NCBI RefSeq assembly: GCF_018687715.1
Contig: NC_056766.1
Span: 46,974,933-47,038,932, forward strand
Reading direction: 5' to 3'
Source of the DNA: Carya illinoinensis
Lineage: Eukaryota; Streptophyta; Magnoliopsida; Fagales; Juglandaceae
DNA length: 64,000 nucleotides
Shown here piece after piece: positions 12,028-21,999 of the stretch. Below the pieces are notes generated by a model. It did not search any database. It was not told where the DNA came from and was given only the letters and a program-made list of their open reading frames with translations. How positions within the stretch are numbered: position 1 is the first letter of the stretch; every line of letters starts with the position of its first letter. A program made the translations under genes and the position numbers.

Positions 12028-12035
12028 CATACCCT

Positions 12036-12483
12036 ATAGCCTGGGAGAAGGGAAGTCCTCTTGGAACTCCTTCCGCCATACCGTCTTTAATGTGGCATGG
12101 CCCTTTTAGATCAGTTATTAATGCAGCGCGGTTATCTGGTAAACTCATTTAATGCGGCGTGGTCTCTTGGCATTACTTTGGATTCCAGTCATTTCCTTTT
12201 GGCATGCTTCCTTCTCCTTCTTTCGGCTTGGCTTCCCATGCTTATCCCATAATGTCCCATCTTGGCCTGGATAGTTACACTTGGTTTACATGGGTCATGG
12301 GTTCTTCTTGAATTGTTAAAAGGCTATTGCAGGTTTGGTATGGGCCATTTTGGGTTATTTGGAATATGGGGAACCTACCTAATGTTGGGCTTGGGCTGAC
12401 AAAAATCCCTTCAATAGTTACCCAGCCAATTCTTACTAGTTTAAACTGATGGGAATTTCCTTTGCCTCTATTTAGTGTTACCA
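12036..12483 (-). repeat. Tat-like LTR fragment (3' LTR of the right-hand copy)
   Basis: 12028-12313 aligns with 27463-27747 at roughly 85% identity by eye; both pass through tgggagaagggaagtcctct and ttacatgggtcatgggttc. On the minus strand it begins TGGTAACACT at 12483, preceded by a purine-rich stretch, as expected for the start of a 3' LTR. Its last ~260 bp (equivalent of 27203-27462) are missing and it is joined directly to protease sequence. Confidence 0.7.
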
Positions 12484-12498
12484 ATTATTCCTCTCGCC
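12484..12498 (-). other. Probable polypurine tract of Tat-like element
   Basis: On the minus strand GGCGAGAGGAATAAT directly precedes the TGGTAACA LTR start. The purine bias is moderate. Confidence 0.4.
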
Positions 12499-12924
12499 AT
12501 TGAGTGAAAATATTAGTGGATCGATGATGCCTGATTTTGATTCTTCCATTGTTGTTCCCGAAGTGGTAACTGACACTTCATGGACTGTCATTCCATCTTT
12601 TCCATAATGATGATTGTCAAACATTCCCTCTTCTTTGCGATTGTGTAGCCATGCGAGGCCTTTAAATCTTTTCTCCCTTTCACACTCGTAGTGTGTTGAG
12701 AGCCAATAGCTTCTATCACACTCTCATTACTTCCCTCTTCTTCCCTTCTCTTTGCTCTTATTCCTTTTCGCTCCCCTCGTTTGGTTTGATTCTTACTACC
12801 CAGATGACTACTTAGAATTTTTCCAACCTTGCGAGTTTTGAGCACCGCCCTGAGGCTGGGATATGCAGGCAACTTTTGGCGTTTCGAGGTCACTTCTGAC
12901 TTTCTTTAGTCCCTGGCCCTGACA

Positions 12925-15060
12925 TATCCCATTCTGAATTTGGTGGTTCTTGAAGTCCTGGGGCCACGTGAGGGGGCCGCAAGGGCCGATGGCTCTACGA
13001 CATGGATCGCCCACTTCCCCAACATGTTTTCCTGTGGGCTGAGACTACCTTTCCCTTGTCCAGTTCTTGAAATCCTGCATTGCTTGGGATTGGCTTTTGC
13101 TCAACTTTATCCGAATGTTTGGCGGACCTTGATTTATTGCAGCATTCTGTGGCATTGGGCTTTGTGAAGTTTGACTTGGAGCACGCTGACCTTACTTACC
13201 TTGAGTTCCTCTTGACCCATAATGTGAATAAGGGCATCAGGGAAATCTGTAGTTTTCCGGGGAATGGGTGCCCTGGTCATTCTGGAGCCGAGATATCACA
13301 AGGTACCAGACTGAACCGACAACTTCTTCTTCCTATCCGTGGATGGGAGTTCCCTATGGGTCAGATTGGCAGGGCTGAGTTCCTGATCAAAGCTTTTTGT
13401 GGGGTTGTGCATCCAATCGCCACACCAGGCGAGCTACACTGTATTGCGATCGTGAGGGATTGGGCAACCCAGCAACCCCTCTTGGTCCACTCGGAGGTTC
13501 TCCTTAGGGAGGATAGCCTTGACACTTTTCTTTCCTTGATAGGTCACGTTGTTCCCTTTGCTCGCAGTATTATCATTCACTCGCCACCAGATTCTTCAAG
13601 GAAACGAGTCTCGGATTCTCCTCTAGAAGGCAAGGGGAAGAGAGCCCGTTCAGAGCCCAGTGGGGATGATCTGTGATTCCTAAAGGCCTTGACCATTAGA
13701 GCCTGGTGCCTTGGGTTTGGGCAACCCTTCGCCCCTTTTTCTTGCTCTGCGATGCTGATTCGGCACCAAGGAGATGGGGAGTCCTAGAATTCAAGCATGT
13801 CTGTTACACCCCTTTCTCTTGTGGCCTTAGTTGTGGAGCTTGGCCCAAGTGGACAAGAGCCCTTGCAGCGGCGCAGGACGTCTCCTAGAGAGCAAACTTG
13901 GTTAACATGCACTTTTGGCATGCTCTTTTGGACAGAGCCTTGTCAAACCCGGGTGGTGGAATAGCCCCTAGAACTGAATGTGGAGATGTCTCATTCTTCA
14001 ACGTCCACTACTTGATCCCTGGCCAAGGCCTTTGAGTCCGAGGAAATCTCGAACCATCTCATGGTGGACTTGGAGTCTGCCGATGAGGGCATTGTTGCTA
14101 AAAAATCTCCTTGCGATGAAATTAATGAGGGCAATGCTTTGTCTATTGCTGCTACTGCCGGGCCAATGGTGAATACAAATGTTGGTGCAACTGAAGGCGA
14201 TCAGTTGGGGACCAAGCCTGGTGTCCTTACCCTACCGAGTCCTAGAGCGGCCTCGGCGGTCAAACCTTTTGCTCTTACCCCACCGAGCTCAGGGAAGGCT
14301 ACAACAATAGTAAGGAGTTCTAGGGGGTCACCCTTTGTTGCCCTTCCACCCTGCTGGTGAGTGAGGTCACTCTTGCTTCTTCTAGTAGTGGGCCCTATTA
14401 GGAAGTTCTGGACGAGTTGATGAGGGTTGAATTGCATTCTTTCAGAGGCTGCAGGCGAAGCCATTCCAGTTTCTCCTCGACTTGAGGGTAAGACTTGGAG
14501 GGAGAAGGCTCTGGTGCAAGAGTCTGAGTTGCTTTGTGCCCTTTTCTTTAGTGTAGGCTTACCCTAATCTTTTACTAAATTTAGGATCCATAGGAAATCA
14601 AAAAGTTGGCCAAACACATAGTTGGTGGGTGGGGGGCAGTAGGGAGGGAGAACCTGGATCTCCTTCATGGTGAAGATGACACTTGATTATGCAAATGGGG
14701 AGAGCGAGGAAAGGAGTTTCCTGAAGGCGGAGCTGGCCATGGCTAGAGAATGTGCTGTGAAAGCTCAAGAGTCACTGAGTAAGCTTTAGGAGTCGCAAGA
14801 ATCACTTCAGGCGGAGAATGAAGAGTTGAGGGGCCTTAGAGACTTCGATACTCGACGAATCAAGATGTTGGAGGAGGAGTGCTCAACCTTGTCTGCCATT
14901 GCAGAGGATCGAGGGGCCTTGTTGTCCATGGCTAGGATTCATGAGGAAGAGGTTCTAGCTAAACTAAAGGTGGCCCACAAGAGGATAGCTAACCAGGACG
15001 TGGTCATCCGGGATATGTGGAGTGACTTGTCATAGGTACAAGAGGTCGTCACTCAGTCAA
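12925..15060 (+). pseudogene. Antisense ORF of Tat-like element (putative gypsy-type transposon protein), broken
   Basis: It runs opposite to the surrounding element. In 12940-13160 the peptide pieces GLRLPFP and AQLYPNVWRTL resemble the G-L-R-x-P ... Q-L-x-P-N-x-W pattern of the plant 'putative gypsy type transposon' family (Pfam Transposase_28). A frameshift near 13120 moves the reading to a second frame that stays open to 13676 and ends in a basic stretch (KGKRARSEP). After a low-complexity Ala/Pro linker (14061-14360), 14680-15035 encodes a heptad-rich coiled coil (RIKMLEEECSTLSAIAEDRG), with at least one stop near 14790. Extra antisense ORFs between pol and the 3' LTR are known in Tat-lineage elements such as maize Grande. 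The role is unknown, and this copy cannot make a full protein. Confidence 0.6.
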
Positions 15061-16104
15061 GCTAGTAGCTGGGGAAGGCTCTCTACGTTTGTGATGAAGC
15101 TTGGTTAAATGGGTATTTAGAGGGCCATAAGAGGATGCGTGATTACATCATCCTTAATTCTCAAGAAAGTTTTGGGGCATTAAAGGTACATTTGTGGGTG
15201 ATTTAATTTAAACACCTCGAGCTTGACCTGGCCGCCCTCAACCACACTTGCAAGATTGGGCAGGAGATGATTCCATATGCCTTTCTCTCATAGGATGACA
15301 ATCCTCTCAACCTCCCTCCCGAGGATGATGCTAGTGCTGCCTTTTGGGGGGGGGGGGGGGGGAGCTTTGAAGAGGTTGGGGTTTACCCTGCCGATTCTGG
15401 ATAGGAGCTAGGTTTTCCCGAGGGGGGTCCTTTTATCCTGAGGAGGATCAAAGAACTTCCTGGCCTTAACTCTGCTTGGTGTCATTGTTTTCTTCTTCTC
15501 TTTTGTAGCTTTTTGCTCTTGGTTTCTGCCCATAGAGATTGTGGGTGCCATGCGCCTCTTTATTCTTGTACATATATGGGACGTAATAACATATCCCCTT
15601 TACACCTTGATTGTCTCCCAATACCTTTTGCTTCCCTTTTCACACTGTCTGTCTGCTATCGAGTTCCTCTTTTCCCAAGGATGAGAGGAGGTGCTTCGTA
15701 TTTGGCTTCTCTGGTTTCCTTGCCGTACGCTGCCTTTTAGTTTTCCCATGAGAATGGTTCAGTGGCCAATGTTCTGTTTGCAAATTAGTGAGGATCTCGA
15801 ATAGTTGGCCATTTAATGCATGCCAGTTAGTCTCCCTGTGTTTATGGCACTGGATAACGTCTGTTGTGTTTCTCATGGGATTCGTGTAAGGCTTTCCGTG
15901 AGATTTATGTTAGATTTGATGAAGCTATAAGGTGTGCATGTGCCTAGGATTTCAAAAAATGAACTGTCATTCCTTGCCTATATATGGCTCCCTTTGCCTC
16001 CGTCATTTACCATCAACTCTTCATTCTTGCTCTCCAAGCACTTTAAAGTTCTATTTTTCCTCCTACTATTATTGGCCATTTCTGGCTTCGATGGGTCTTC
16101 TGGC
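15061..16104. other. Tat-like element spacer, non-coding
   Basis: Decayed DNA between the antisense ORF and the LINE insertion. It continues across the LINE at 22000. No ORF here has recognisable content. Confidence 0.5.
15346..15362 (+). repeat. 17-base G homopolymer
   Basis: An uninterrupted G run lies just after the coiled-coil part of the antisense ORF. It could be a mutation hotspot or an assembly-sensitive site. Confidence 0.9.
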
Positions 16105-16120
16105 CTTAGGCCAGCCTTCT
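16105..16120. repeat. LINE target-site duplication (3' side)
   Basis: cttaggccagccttct matches cttaggctagccttct at 21984-21999, 15 of 16 identical. It abuts the poly(A) end of the LINE. Confidence 0.88.
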
Positions 16121-16207
16121 TTTTTTTTTTTTGAAATACTGATCTCATTAACCATGAAATAAAGGGGTACATTTCACAAAGGACTAAAGTGACATAGATC
16201 CACTCGG

Positions 16208-19200
16208 CTACATCATTTCCCTGTGTACAATATGAAAAATACAGTTCGGGCATCTCTCAACCTCAAATACATCTTCTACCATCTCTGCAGCCACCTTTGC
16301 TAGCTGGTGTGCTGCCATATTTGCCTCTCTATGGACATGGGAGGCTGTCCAGTTGACACTTGAATCCAATACTCTTTTAGCATCTTCAATCAGACACCCC
16401 CCTAAGCTCCAGTCCACTGCTTTACTCAGTAAACCATCCACCACACGCTTTGCATCACCCTCTAAACAGACCTGTTGCAATCCCAGGTCTCTGCAGAATT
16501 CAGCTGCAACCAACAAACCATAAGCCTCACCATCGAAAGGAGTCCCTCTTAAAGGTCTTTGAGCTCTAGCAGTGCCAACTACTTTTCCTTGGTAGTCCCT
16601 GACTATCACCCCTATTCCAACTCTTCCCTCATTTGCTCTAATTGCTGCGTCCCAATTGAGCTTATAGGAATTCTGCACTGGTTTGACCCACCTAAGTTCT
16701 GCTGATCCAACCTGTTTCCTTGTTCCTTTGTCTGTTAGAAGAGATTCTCTGAAGATGGATACTTCTTCTATGGCCTGTTGATACAGCCTAGTGGGATGGG
16801 TGAATCCTTTCCCATGATACAGCTCGTTTCTTCTAGACCAAATCCTTTTCAATACAACTGCAGTATCTTCAAGCTCAATAGCATCTAAGTTCTTCACTAG
16901 CAAGGACCAGATATCTAAGAAGAGGTCACTATGGCAGGACATCTTCTGAATCTTTTTACAGCTTTGTTTCCACACATCCTGGGCCGCAACACAGCTCCAC
17001 AAGGCATGACCAGATGTTTCAATGGCTTGGGAGCAGATAAGGCAGTTGCTGTCCTCTACAACCTTCCTTCTCTTCAAGTTAGCTAGAGTTGGCAGAGCCT
17101 CACTACAGGCTCTCCACACGAACTGTTTGACACTTGGGGAGGTCTTTAACTTCCATATGCTCTTCCACACATGCTTGGCCTGAGCTTTTTTTGATGACTC
17201 CCCCTGGAGATCAGCCTCCATCTGCCTGTGAACATGGTACCCACTCTTCACTGAATATTGGCCATTGGTGGAGAAGTGCCAAATTATCCTGTCTTCCCTT
17301 CCCCCAGCACTGATGGGGATTGCCTTTACAGCTTCATACTCTTGTGCAGTGAACAGCTCCTGAATGAGAGGATACTTCCATATTTTTTGATCACTGTCAA
17401 TAAGATCACTTACTTTTTCACACTCACAGCCCACTGGTCGAGTAGAGACAACTCTTTTTGATGGAAAGGATGTTAACCACCAGTCCTTCCAAATGTTGAT
17501 ATTGTGCCCATTACCCACTCTCCACACAAGTCCCTCTCTTAGAATTTTCAGACCTGCACACACTCCCCTCCACGCAAAAGAAGGCCTTGTCCCCAGTGTT
17601 GCATCTAAGAGACCAGTTTTTGGAAAATATTTTTGCTTTAAAACCATGGCAGCTAAGGAGGATGGGTTCTGTAAAATCCTCCATCCTTGTTTAGCAAGTA
17701 GAGCCAAGTTGAAGCTTCTGAAGTCTCTAAATCCAAGACCACCAGCCTCTTTGCTGTAGCTTAGTTGGTTCCACCTTACCCACTGAATCTTTGAGGTATC
17801 CTCATTGTAACCCCACCAGAATTTTCTTATAAGTTGGTTCAGCCTGTTTGTTATCGAAGTTGGCAGTAGGAATATCCCCATTGCATAAGAGGGAATGGCT
17901 TGTAAAACTGATTTTAAAAGGACTTCTTTCCCTGCATTTGACAGAAATTTGTTTTTCCAGTTAACCATTCTTGCCCAAGTTCTGTCAATGAGTGTGTGAA
18001 AGGTTGCCACTCTCTGCCTTCCCACTACAGCTGGGAGTCCCAGGTACTTCTCGAAGTTGCTTGTTGCTTTAACACCTGCTTGCTGCAGTATCTGAGTTTT
18101 GCATGCTGTCTGTGTGTTCTTGCTGAAAAGGATTGAAGATTTTTCTTTGTTTAGGACTTGACCCGAGGCCTTTCCATAGACTTCAAGGACATTGAGGACA
18201 CATGCTAGTTCCTTGGGTGTTGCTTGACAGAAGAGGATGCTATCATCTGCAAAAAACAGATGATTAACTGTTATGGGGCCTCTTCCAACAGGTGCAGGGG
18301 TGATCTGTCCAGCTTGTTCAGCCCTTTTCAACATTGAGGAGAGAGCTTCTGCACACATGATGAAGATGTAAGGAGACACTGGATCTCCTTGTCTAAGACC
18401 CCTCGAAGGCTTGAATCTCCTTTGTGGCTCTCCATTAACTAAGATGGAATAGGAAACTGAATTAAGGCAGGACTGAATGAGTCTAATCCATCTCAAAGGG
18501 AATTCCATCTTGACCATTACAGCTTCAACAAAGCTCCACTCTATCCTGTCATAAGCCTTACTCATGTCAATTTTAATTGCCATACACCCTCTTTTTCCTT
18601 TCATTCTTGAGTTCATGGAGTGTAAAACTTCATAAGCTACTAAAATGTTGTCTGAAATGAGCCTACCCGGGACAAAGGCACTTTGGTTGAGTGATATAAG
18701 GTTGTGAAGAGCACCTTTCATTCTATTTGCAAGGGTTTTAGACACAATTTTATACAACACATTACAGAGGCTAATTGGTCTGAACTCACCTACTCTCTTG
18801 GGGTTTTTCACTTTGGGAATTAGGGATATGTAAGTATCATTAACATCTTGGAGGGACCTGCTACAGTTTAGGACTTCGAGTACATAAGAGCCTACTTCCT
18901 CCCCCACCACTTCCCAATGTTTTTGATAAAAATGAGCTGGAAATCCATCAGGTCCAGGTGAACCTAAAGGATTCATCTGAAACACAGCACTTCTTACTTC
19001 CTCTCGGGTGAAAGGTTTAGAGAGCCAGGACTTCATATCTCCTGTCAATTTTGACTCCAATCCATGCAAGCATTCATCAAAACCAGTGGGACAAGAGGTG
19101 GAAAATAGTGTGGAGAAGTAACCTGTGAAAACTTCACCTATGCCTGCCTGGTCAGCAATTGCTAGCCCTTGTTGGTCCTCAATGCTTCTGACTGTGTTGG

Positions 19201-20320
19201 TTCTTCTTCTCTGAGAAGCCTGCTGATGGAAAAAGTGTGTATTCCTATCACCATGTCTTAGCCAGTGTTGTTTTGCCCTCTGACGCCACTTCATATCTTC
19301 TGCAGCCAGGGATGATTCCACTCTCCTCTGAAGTTGTTGCATTTCTGTTAAATGGGATCCAGTGCCATTGTTCTGAAGGTGGCTTATTTTTTGTAAAGCC
19401 TCAGCTACATGCTTATGGTTGTTCTGCTGTGATGTTTTCCTCCAGTGCTGTAGTGCCTTTTGGCATGTTTCCAATCTTTGCCTCAGTGTGCAGCCTGAGA
19501 GGCCAGCTGGTCTGGTACCATTCCACCCATTTGCCACTACAGTAGGACAGTCTTCATGAAGATCCCACGCAGCCTCATACCTGAACCCTGGACTCCACCT
19601 TTTCCTACATTGGTTTGGGGACTGTTTGCTTATGTAGAGTGGGGAGTGGTCTGATTTTACTGCTGCTAGTGCAGTGCATGTTGCTCCTCTGAAGAGTTCT
19701 TGCCATTCCTTGTTAGCCATGGCCCTGTCTATTCTTTCCTTGGTAAAGTTCTCATCCCTTCTGTTATTTGACCATGTATAGAATTGTCCCGAGTGATGCA
19801 CATCGTATAGCCCACATTTCTCAACAACTTGTCTAAATGCTTCAATTTGGTTATATGGTCTGCTGGATGCTCCCTGCTTTTCCTTTTGATGCAACACTTC
19901 ATTGAAATCTCCTGCACATAGCCAAGCCACTGATGATTGAGGCTTTAACTTCTCAAGTAGCTGCCAACTGCTCTTCCTTTTAGCTGTCTCGGGATGGCCA
20001 TAAAACCCAGTAAAATGCCATCTTCTGTCATTAATCTCTTCCTTAACCACTGCACTGACATGCCACCTGGTATAGCTGACCACTTGGACATCCCATTCTT
20101 CCTTCCACAGCAACGCAATGCCTCCACTCATACCAATACTTTCAACATCAAAACATCCATCCATCTTCAGAATTCTCCTAATTACCTCCATTCTTTGTTT
20201 ACTGCACTTAGTTTCCAAGAGGAAAACTAAGAGTGGGCCCTTTTCCTTAACCAATTTGCTAAGGATCCTAACTGACCGAGGGTTCCCAAGCCCTCGGCAG
20301 TTCCATACTAAGAGGCTCAT
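16208..20320 (-). CDS. LINE ORF2: endonuclease, reverse transcriptase, RNase H
   Basis: 1,370 residues, uninterrupted. The APE-type endonuclease (about 1-230) shows WNCRG (Asn7), ETK (Glu36), GDFN (Asp138, Asn140) and SDH (223-225). The reverse transcriptase (about 440-760) shows EFRPISLCNVLYKI, QSAFVPGRLISDN, KIDMSKAYDRIEW, GLRQGDPVSP and the catalytic FADD at about 690. A zf-RVT-like region (about 1080-1160) has CLICSQAIETSGHALWSC. A C-terminal RNase H (about 1215-1350) has WDAA, DGEA and EGDAK, and a final REANMAAHQLAK helix with Asn where many homologues have Asp. The protein nicks the target and copies LINE RNA at the nick. Its ATG overlaps the ORF1 stop as ATGA, pointing to stop-restart translation from one mRNA. 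Confidence 0.96.
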   Translation of the reverse strand: MSLLVWNCRGLGNPRSVRILSKLVKEKGPLLVFLLETKCSKQRMEVIRRILKMDGCFDVESIGMSGGIALLWKEEWDVQVVSYTRWHVSAVVKEEINDRRWHFTGFYGHPETAKRKSSWQLLEKLKPQSSVAWLCAGDFNEVLHQKEKQGASSRPYNQIEAFRQVVEKCGLYDVHHSGQFYTWSNNRRDENFTKERIDRAMANKEWQELFRGATCTALAAVKSDHSPLYISKQSPNQCRKRWSPGFRYEAAWDLHEDCPTVVANGWNGTRPAGLSGCTLRQRLETCQKALQHWRKTSQQNNHKHVAEALQKISHLQNNGTGSHLTEMQQLQRRVESSLAAEDMKWRQRAKQHWLRHGDRNTHFFHQQASQRRRTNTVRSIEDQQGLAIADQAGIGEVFTGYFSTLFSTSCPTGFDECLHGLESKLTGDMKSWLSKPFTREEVRSAVFQMNPLGSPGPDGFPAHFYQKHWEVVGEEVGSYVLEVLNCSRSLQDVNDTYISLIPKVKNPKRVGEFRPISLCNVLYKIVSKTLANRMKGALHNLISLNQSAFVPGRLISDNILVAYEVLHSMNSRMKGKRGCMAIKIDMSKAYDRIEWSFVEAVMVKMEFPLRWIRLIQSCLNSVSYSILVNGEPQRRFKPSRGLRQGDPVSPYIFIMCAEALSSMLKRAEQAGQITPAPVGRGPITVNHLFFADDSILFCQATPKELACVLNVLEVYGKASGQVLNKEKSSILFSKNTQTACKTQILQQAGVKATSNFEKYLGLPAVVGRQRVATFHTLIDRTWARMVNWKNKFLSNAGKEVLLKSVLQAIPSYAMGIFLLPTSITNRLNQLIRKFWWGYNEDTSKIQWVRWNQLSYSKEAGGLGFRDFRSFNLALLAKQGWRILQNPSSLAAMVLKQKYFPKTGLLDATLGTRPSFAWRGVCAGLKILREGLVWRVGNGHNINIWKDWWLTSFPSKRVVSTRPVGCECEKVSDLIDSDQKIWKYPLIQELFTAQEYEAVKAIPISAGGREDRIIWHFSTNGQYSVKSGYHVHRQMEADLQGESSKKAQAKHVWKSIWKLKTSPSVKQFVWRACSEALPTLANLKRRKVVEDSNCLICSQAIETSGHALWSCVAAQDVWKQSCKKIQKMSCHSDLFLDIWSLLVKNLDAIELEDTAVVLKRIWSRRNELYHGKGFTHPTRLYQQAIEEVSIFRESLLTDKGTRKQVGSAELRWVKPVQNSYKLNWDAAIRANEGRVGIGVIVRDYQGKVVGTARAQRPLRGTPFDGEAYGLLVAAEFCRDLGLQQVCLEGDAKRVVDGLLSKAVDWSLGGCLIEDAKRVLDSSVNWTASHVHREANMAAHQLAKVAAEMVEDVFEVERCPNCIFHIVHREMM

Positions 20321-21840
20321 TGTCCCTGGCAGGGCTGGAAACCAGCCTCTGCCATAATGTTATTATTCTCCATGGAACCATTCTTCCTCTTTTGGCGTCT
20401 GGGACTATCATTGTTCACTTTAGTTTTCCTCTTTAGACTATTTCTGGTTCTGAATTTTAGTGGTAAGTTTGTTACTTCTTCCAAGGCCCCGGCTCCCCCT
20501 CCTCCATCTTGGTTTAGACCCCCTCTAGCAAGCCTTTTCCATTTCTTTCCCCGTGTTATCTTGGTTCCTCTAACTGATTCCTTTTTTATTTTTTTGTCAT
20601 TTGAAAGGCCTTCAACTGATTCTTCTTTGGACATTAGTTCCTTATTACTTTCATTTAAACTGTTTTCTACTACAATCTGACCACCAATAGTCTCTTCAGT
20701 TGAAAGAAGATCCAACTCCATGCTAGAGAGAACTGTAGTATTTTGCAACTCAGATTCAGTTTTCAGAGATGTTACCTCGTGTTTGTGTTGTGGTTTCTGA
20801 TCTCTGCAGGTTTGACTGTCCAGCTGTCTCGTGATGTGAGGTTCATCCATATGTCTAGTTGCTTTCCCACTGGTCAGTTTCACGCCCATAACGTCCTGTT
20901 TTCGACTGACCCCGTAGACTTTTTCCTGACTCTCCTGTTTAGTCAAATCTTGTTTTGGCGCCAAAAGGTCCTGTTGGATAGCATGGCTTGCTGGCCTAGC
21001 CTGCTCCTCTACATCTTGCTCATAGCCTCCCTGCTGTTGTCGATACTGGTTGCCGCCCTTTGTGCCGCCGTACCTGCGTCCGTTTGAGGAGTTATTGTGC
21101 ATAGGTTGAGCTCTGAGCCATGCACCAAACTGCTGGTACTCTGGTTCAGCACCTTGTTGTTCATATCGCTGCCTTATACAGTTCTTCCCCTTATGAAATA
21201 ACGTACCACACTGGAAACAGAAACTCTGTAACCTCTCATACTTAAAGGATATCCAGACTTTTTGTTCATTAAAAATCAGCCACTTTCCCCTTAATAGAGG
21301 TCTGTGGAGGTTTACTGCAACCCTAACCCGAAGACATCTTCCCCATGCACGACCATCCGCTTCAACCTCTACTCTGATGACATGCCCGATGGATGCCCCA
21401 AGCTTTTCTCCCACTTCCTCTGTCATTGTGTCTAGAGGCAGGTTATGCAGTTGGACCCAAAAGGGTTCATACCTAAACTTCAGACCATTTATGGACTCCG
21501 TGCCATCTAACTCTTGTAGCGTTAATAAGCTTCTGTCATAAAACCATGGTCTACCGCTCAGCACTTTATCTTTATCTTCTCTGTTCTGAAACTCGATCAG
21601 AAAACTTTGATCTCCAAGGTCCTTGAAGCTAACCCATCCCTCTAGCCTCCACACTTGGGACATTGTTTCTCTGAAGCCCTCGCTATTAACAGTCTTTTCG
21701 GATAGCGCTTTACCCACAATGCAATGTTTCCCTTTTCTGCTGGTATTCCTGAGATTTTCTTCTTTTACGTGGAAGCATTCATTTTCATCCGTAGATAGTT
21801 GGATCCTCTCCCATCTTCTCGCTAGTTCATCAACCTCCAT
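20317..21840 (-). CDS. LINE ORF1: RNA-binding protein with DUF4283-like domain and zinc knuckle
   Basis: 507 residues, open from ATG to a stop that overlaps the ORF2 start by 4 bp. Residues about 30-190 resemble the DUF4283 region of plant LINE ORF1 proteins (VWRLEGWVSFKDLGDQSFLI, GRPWFYDRSLLTLQELDG, FWVQLHNLPLD). At about 208-221, CFQCGTLFHKGKNC is a CCHC knuckle (C-x2-C-x4-H-x4-C). The C-terminal half is polar and low in complexity, ending in a Lys/Arg-rich stretch. The expected role is to coat LINE RNA and form the particle that ORF2 protein works in. Confidence 0.93.
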   Translation of the reverse strand: MEVDELARRWERIQLSTDENECFHVKEENLRNTSRKGKHCIVGKALSEKTVNSEGFRETMSQVWRLEGWVSFKDLGDQSFLIEFQNREDKDKVLSGRPWFYDRSLLTLQELDGTESINGLKFRYEPFWVQLHNLPLDTMTEEVGEKLGASIGHVIRVEVEADGRAWGRCLRVRVAVNLHRPLLRGKWLIFNEQKVWISFKYERLQSFCFQCGTLFHKGKNCIRQRYEQQGAEPEYQQFGAWLRAQPMHNNSSNGRRYGGTKGGNQYRQQQGGYEQDVEEQARPASHAIQQDLLAPKQDLTKQESQEKVYGVSRKQDVMGVKLTSGKATRHMDEPHITRQLDSQTCRDQKPQHKHEVTSLKTESELQNTTVLSSMELDLLSTEETIGGQIVVENSLNESNKELMSKEESVEGLSNDKKIKKESVRGTKITRGKKWKRLARGGLNQDGGGGAGALEEVTNLPLKFRTRNSLKRKTKVNNDSPRRQKRKNGSMENNNIMAEAGFQPCQGQ

Positions 21841-21983
21841 TCGTTACCTAAAAATCTTTGGACACTAAAACCAACCGGCCACAATAACTGAAGCTCACAA
21901 GATGTGAGACCTGAAGCTTTTGGAGACCAAAAGCACTAAAGTTTTACTCTGTCTCACGAGAGAAGAGAAAACACTCCGTCCGT

Positions 21984-21999
21984 CTTAGGCTAGCCTTCT
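21984..21999. repeat. LINE target-site duplication (5' side)
   Basis: cttaggctagccttct pairs with 16105-16120 with one mismatch. It sets the 5' end of the LINE at 21983. Confidence 0.88.

Larger units (their letters stand above)
16121..21983 (-). mobile_element. Full-length L1-like LINE, 5.86 kb
   Basis: It is bounded by a 16-bp target duplication, ends on the minus strand in a 12-base A run (16121-16132), and carries ORF1 and ORF2, both open from start to stop. The 5' UTR is 143 bp and the 3' UTR about 75 bp. Full length, two open ORFs and one mismatch in the duplication mark it as young and possibly competent for retrotransposition. It is inserted in Tat-like element DNA. Confidence 0.93.

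Noticed and set aside
18793..20230. Several plus-strand ORFs across the LINE
   Set aside because: Shadows of the 1,370-codon ORF2 on the opposite strand.
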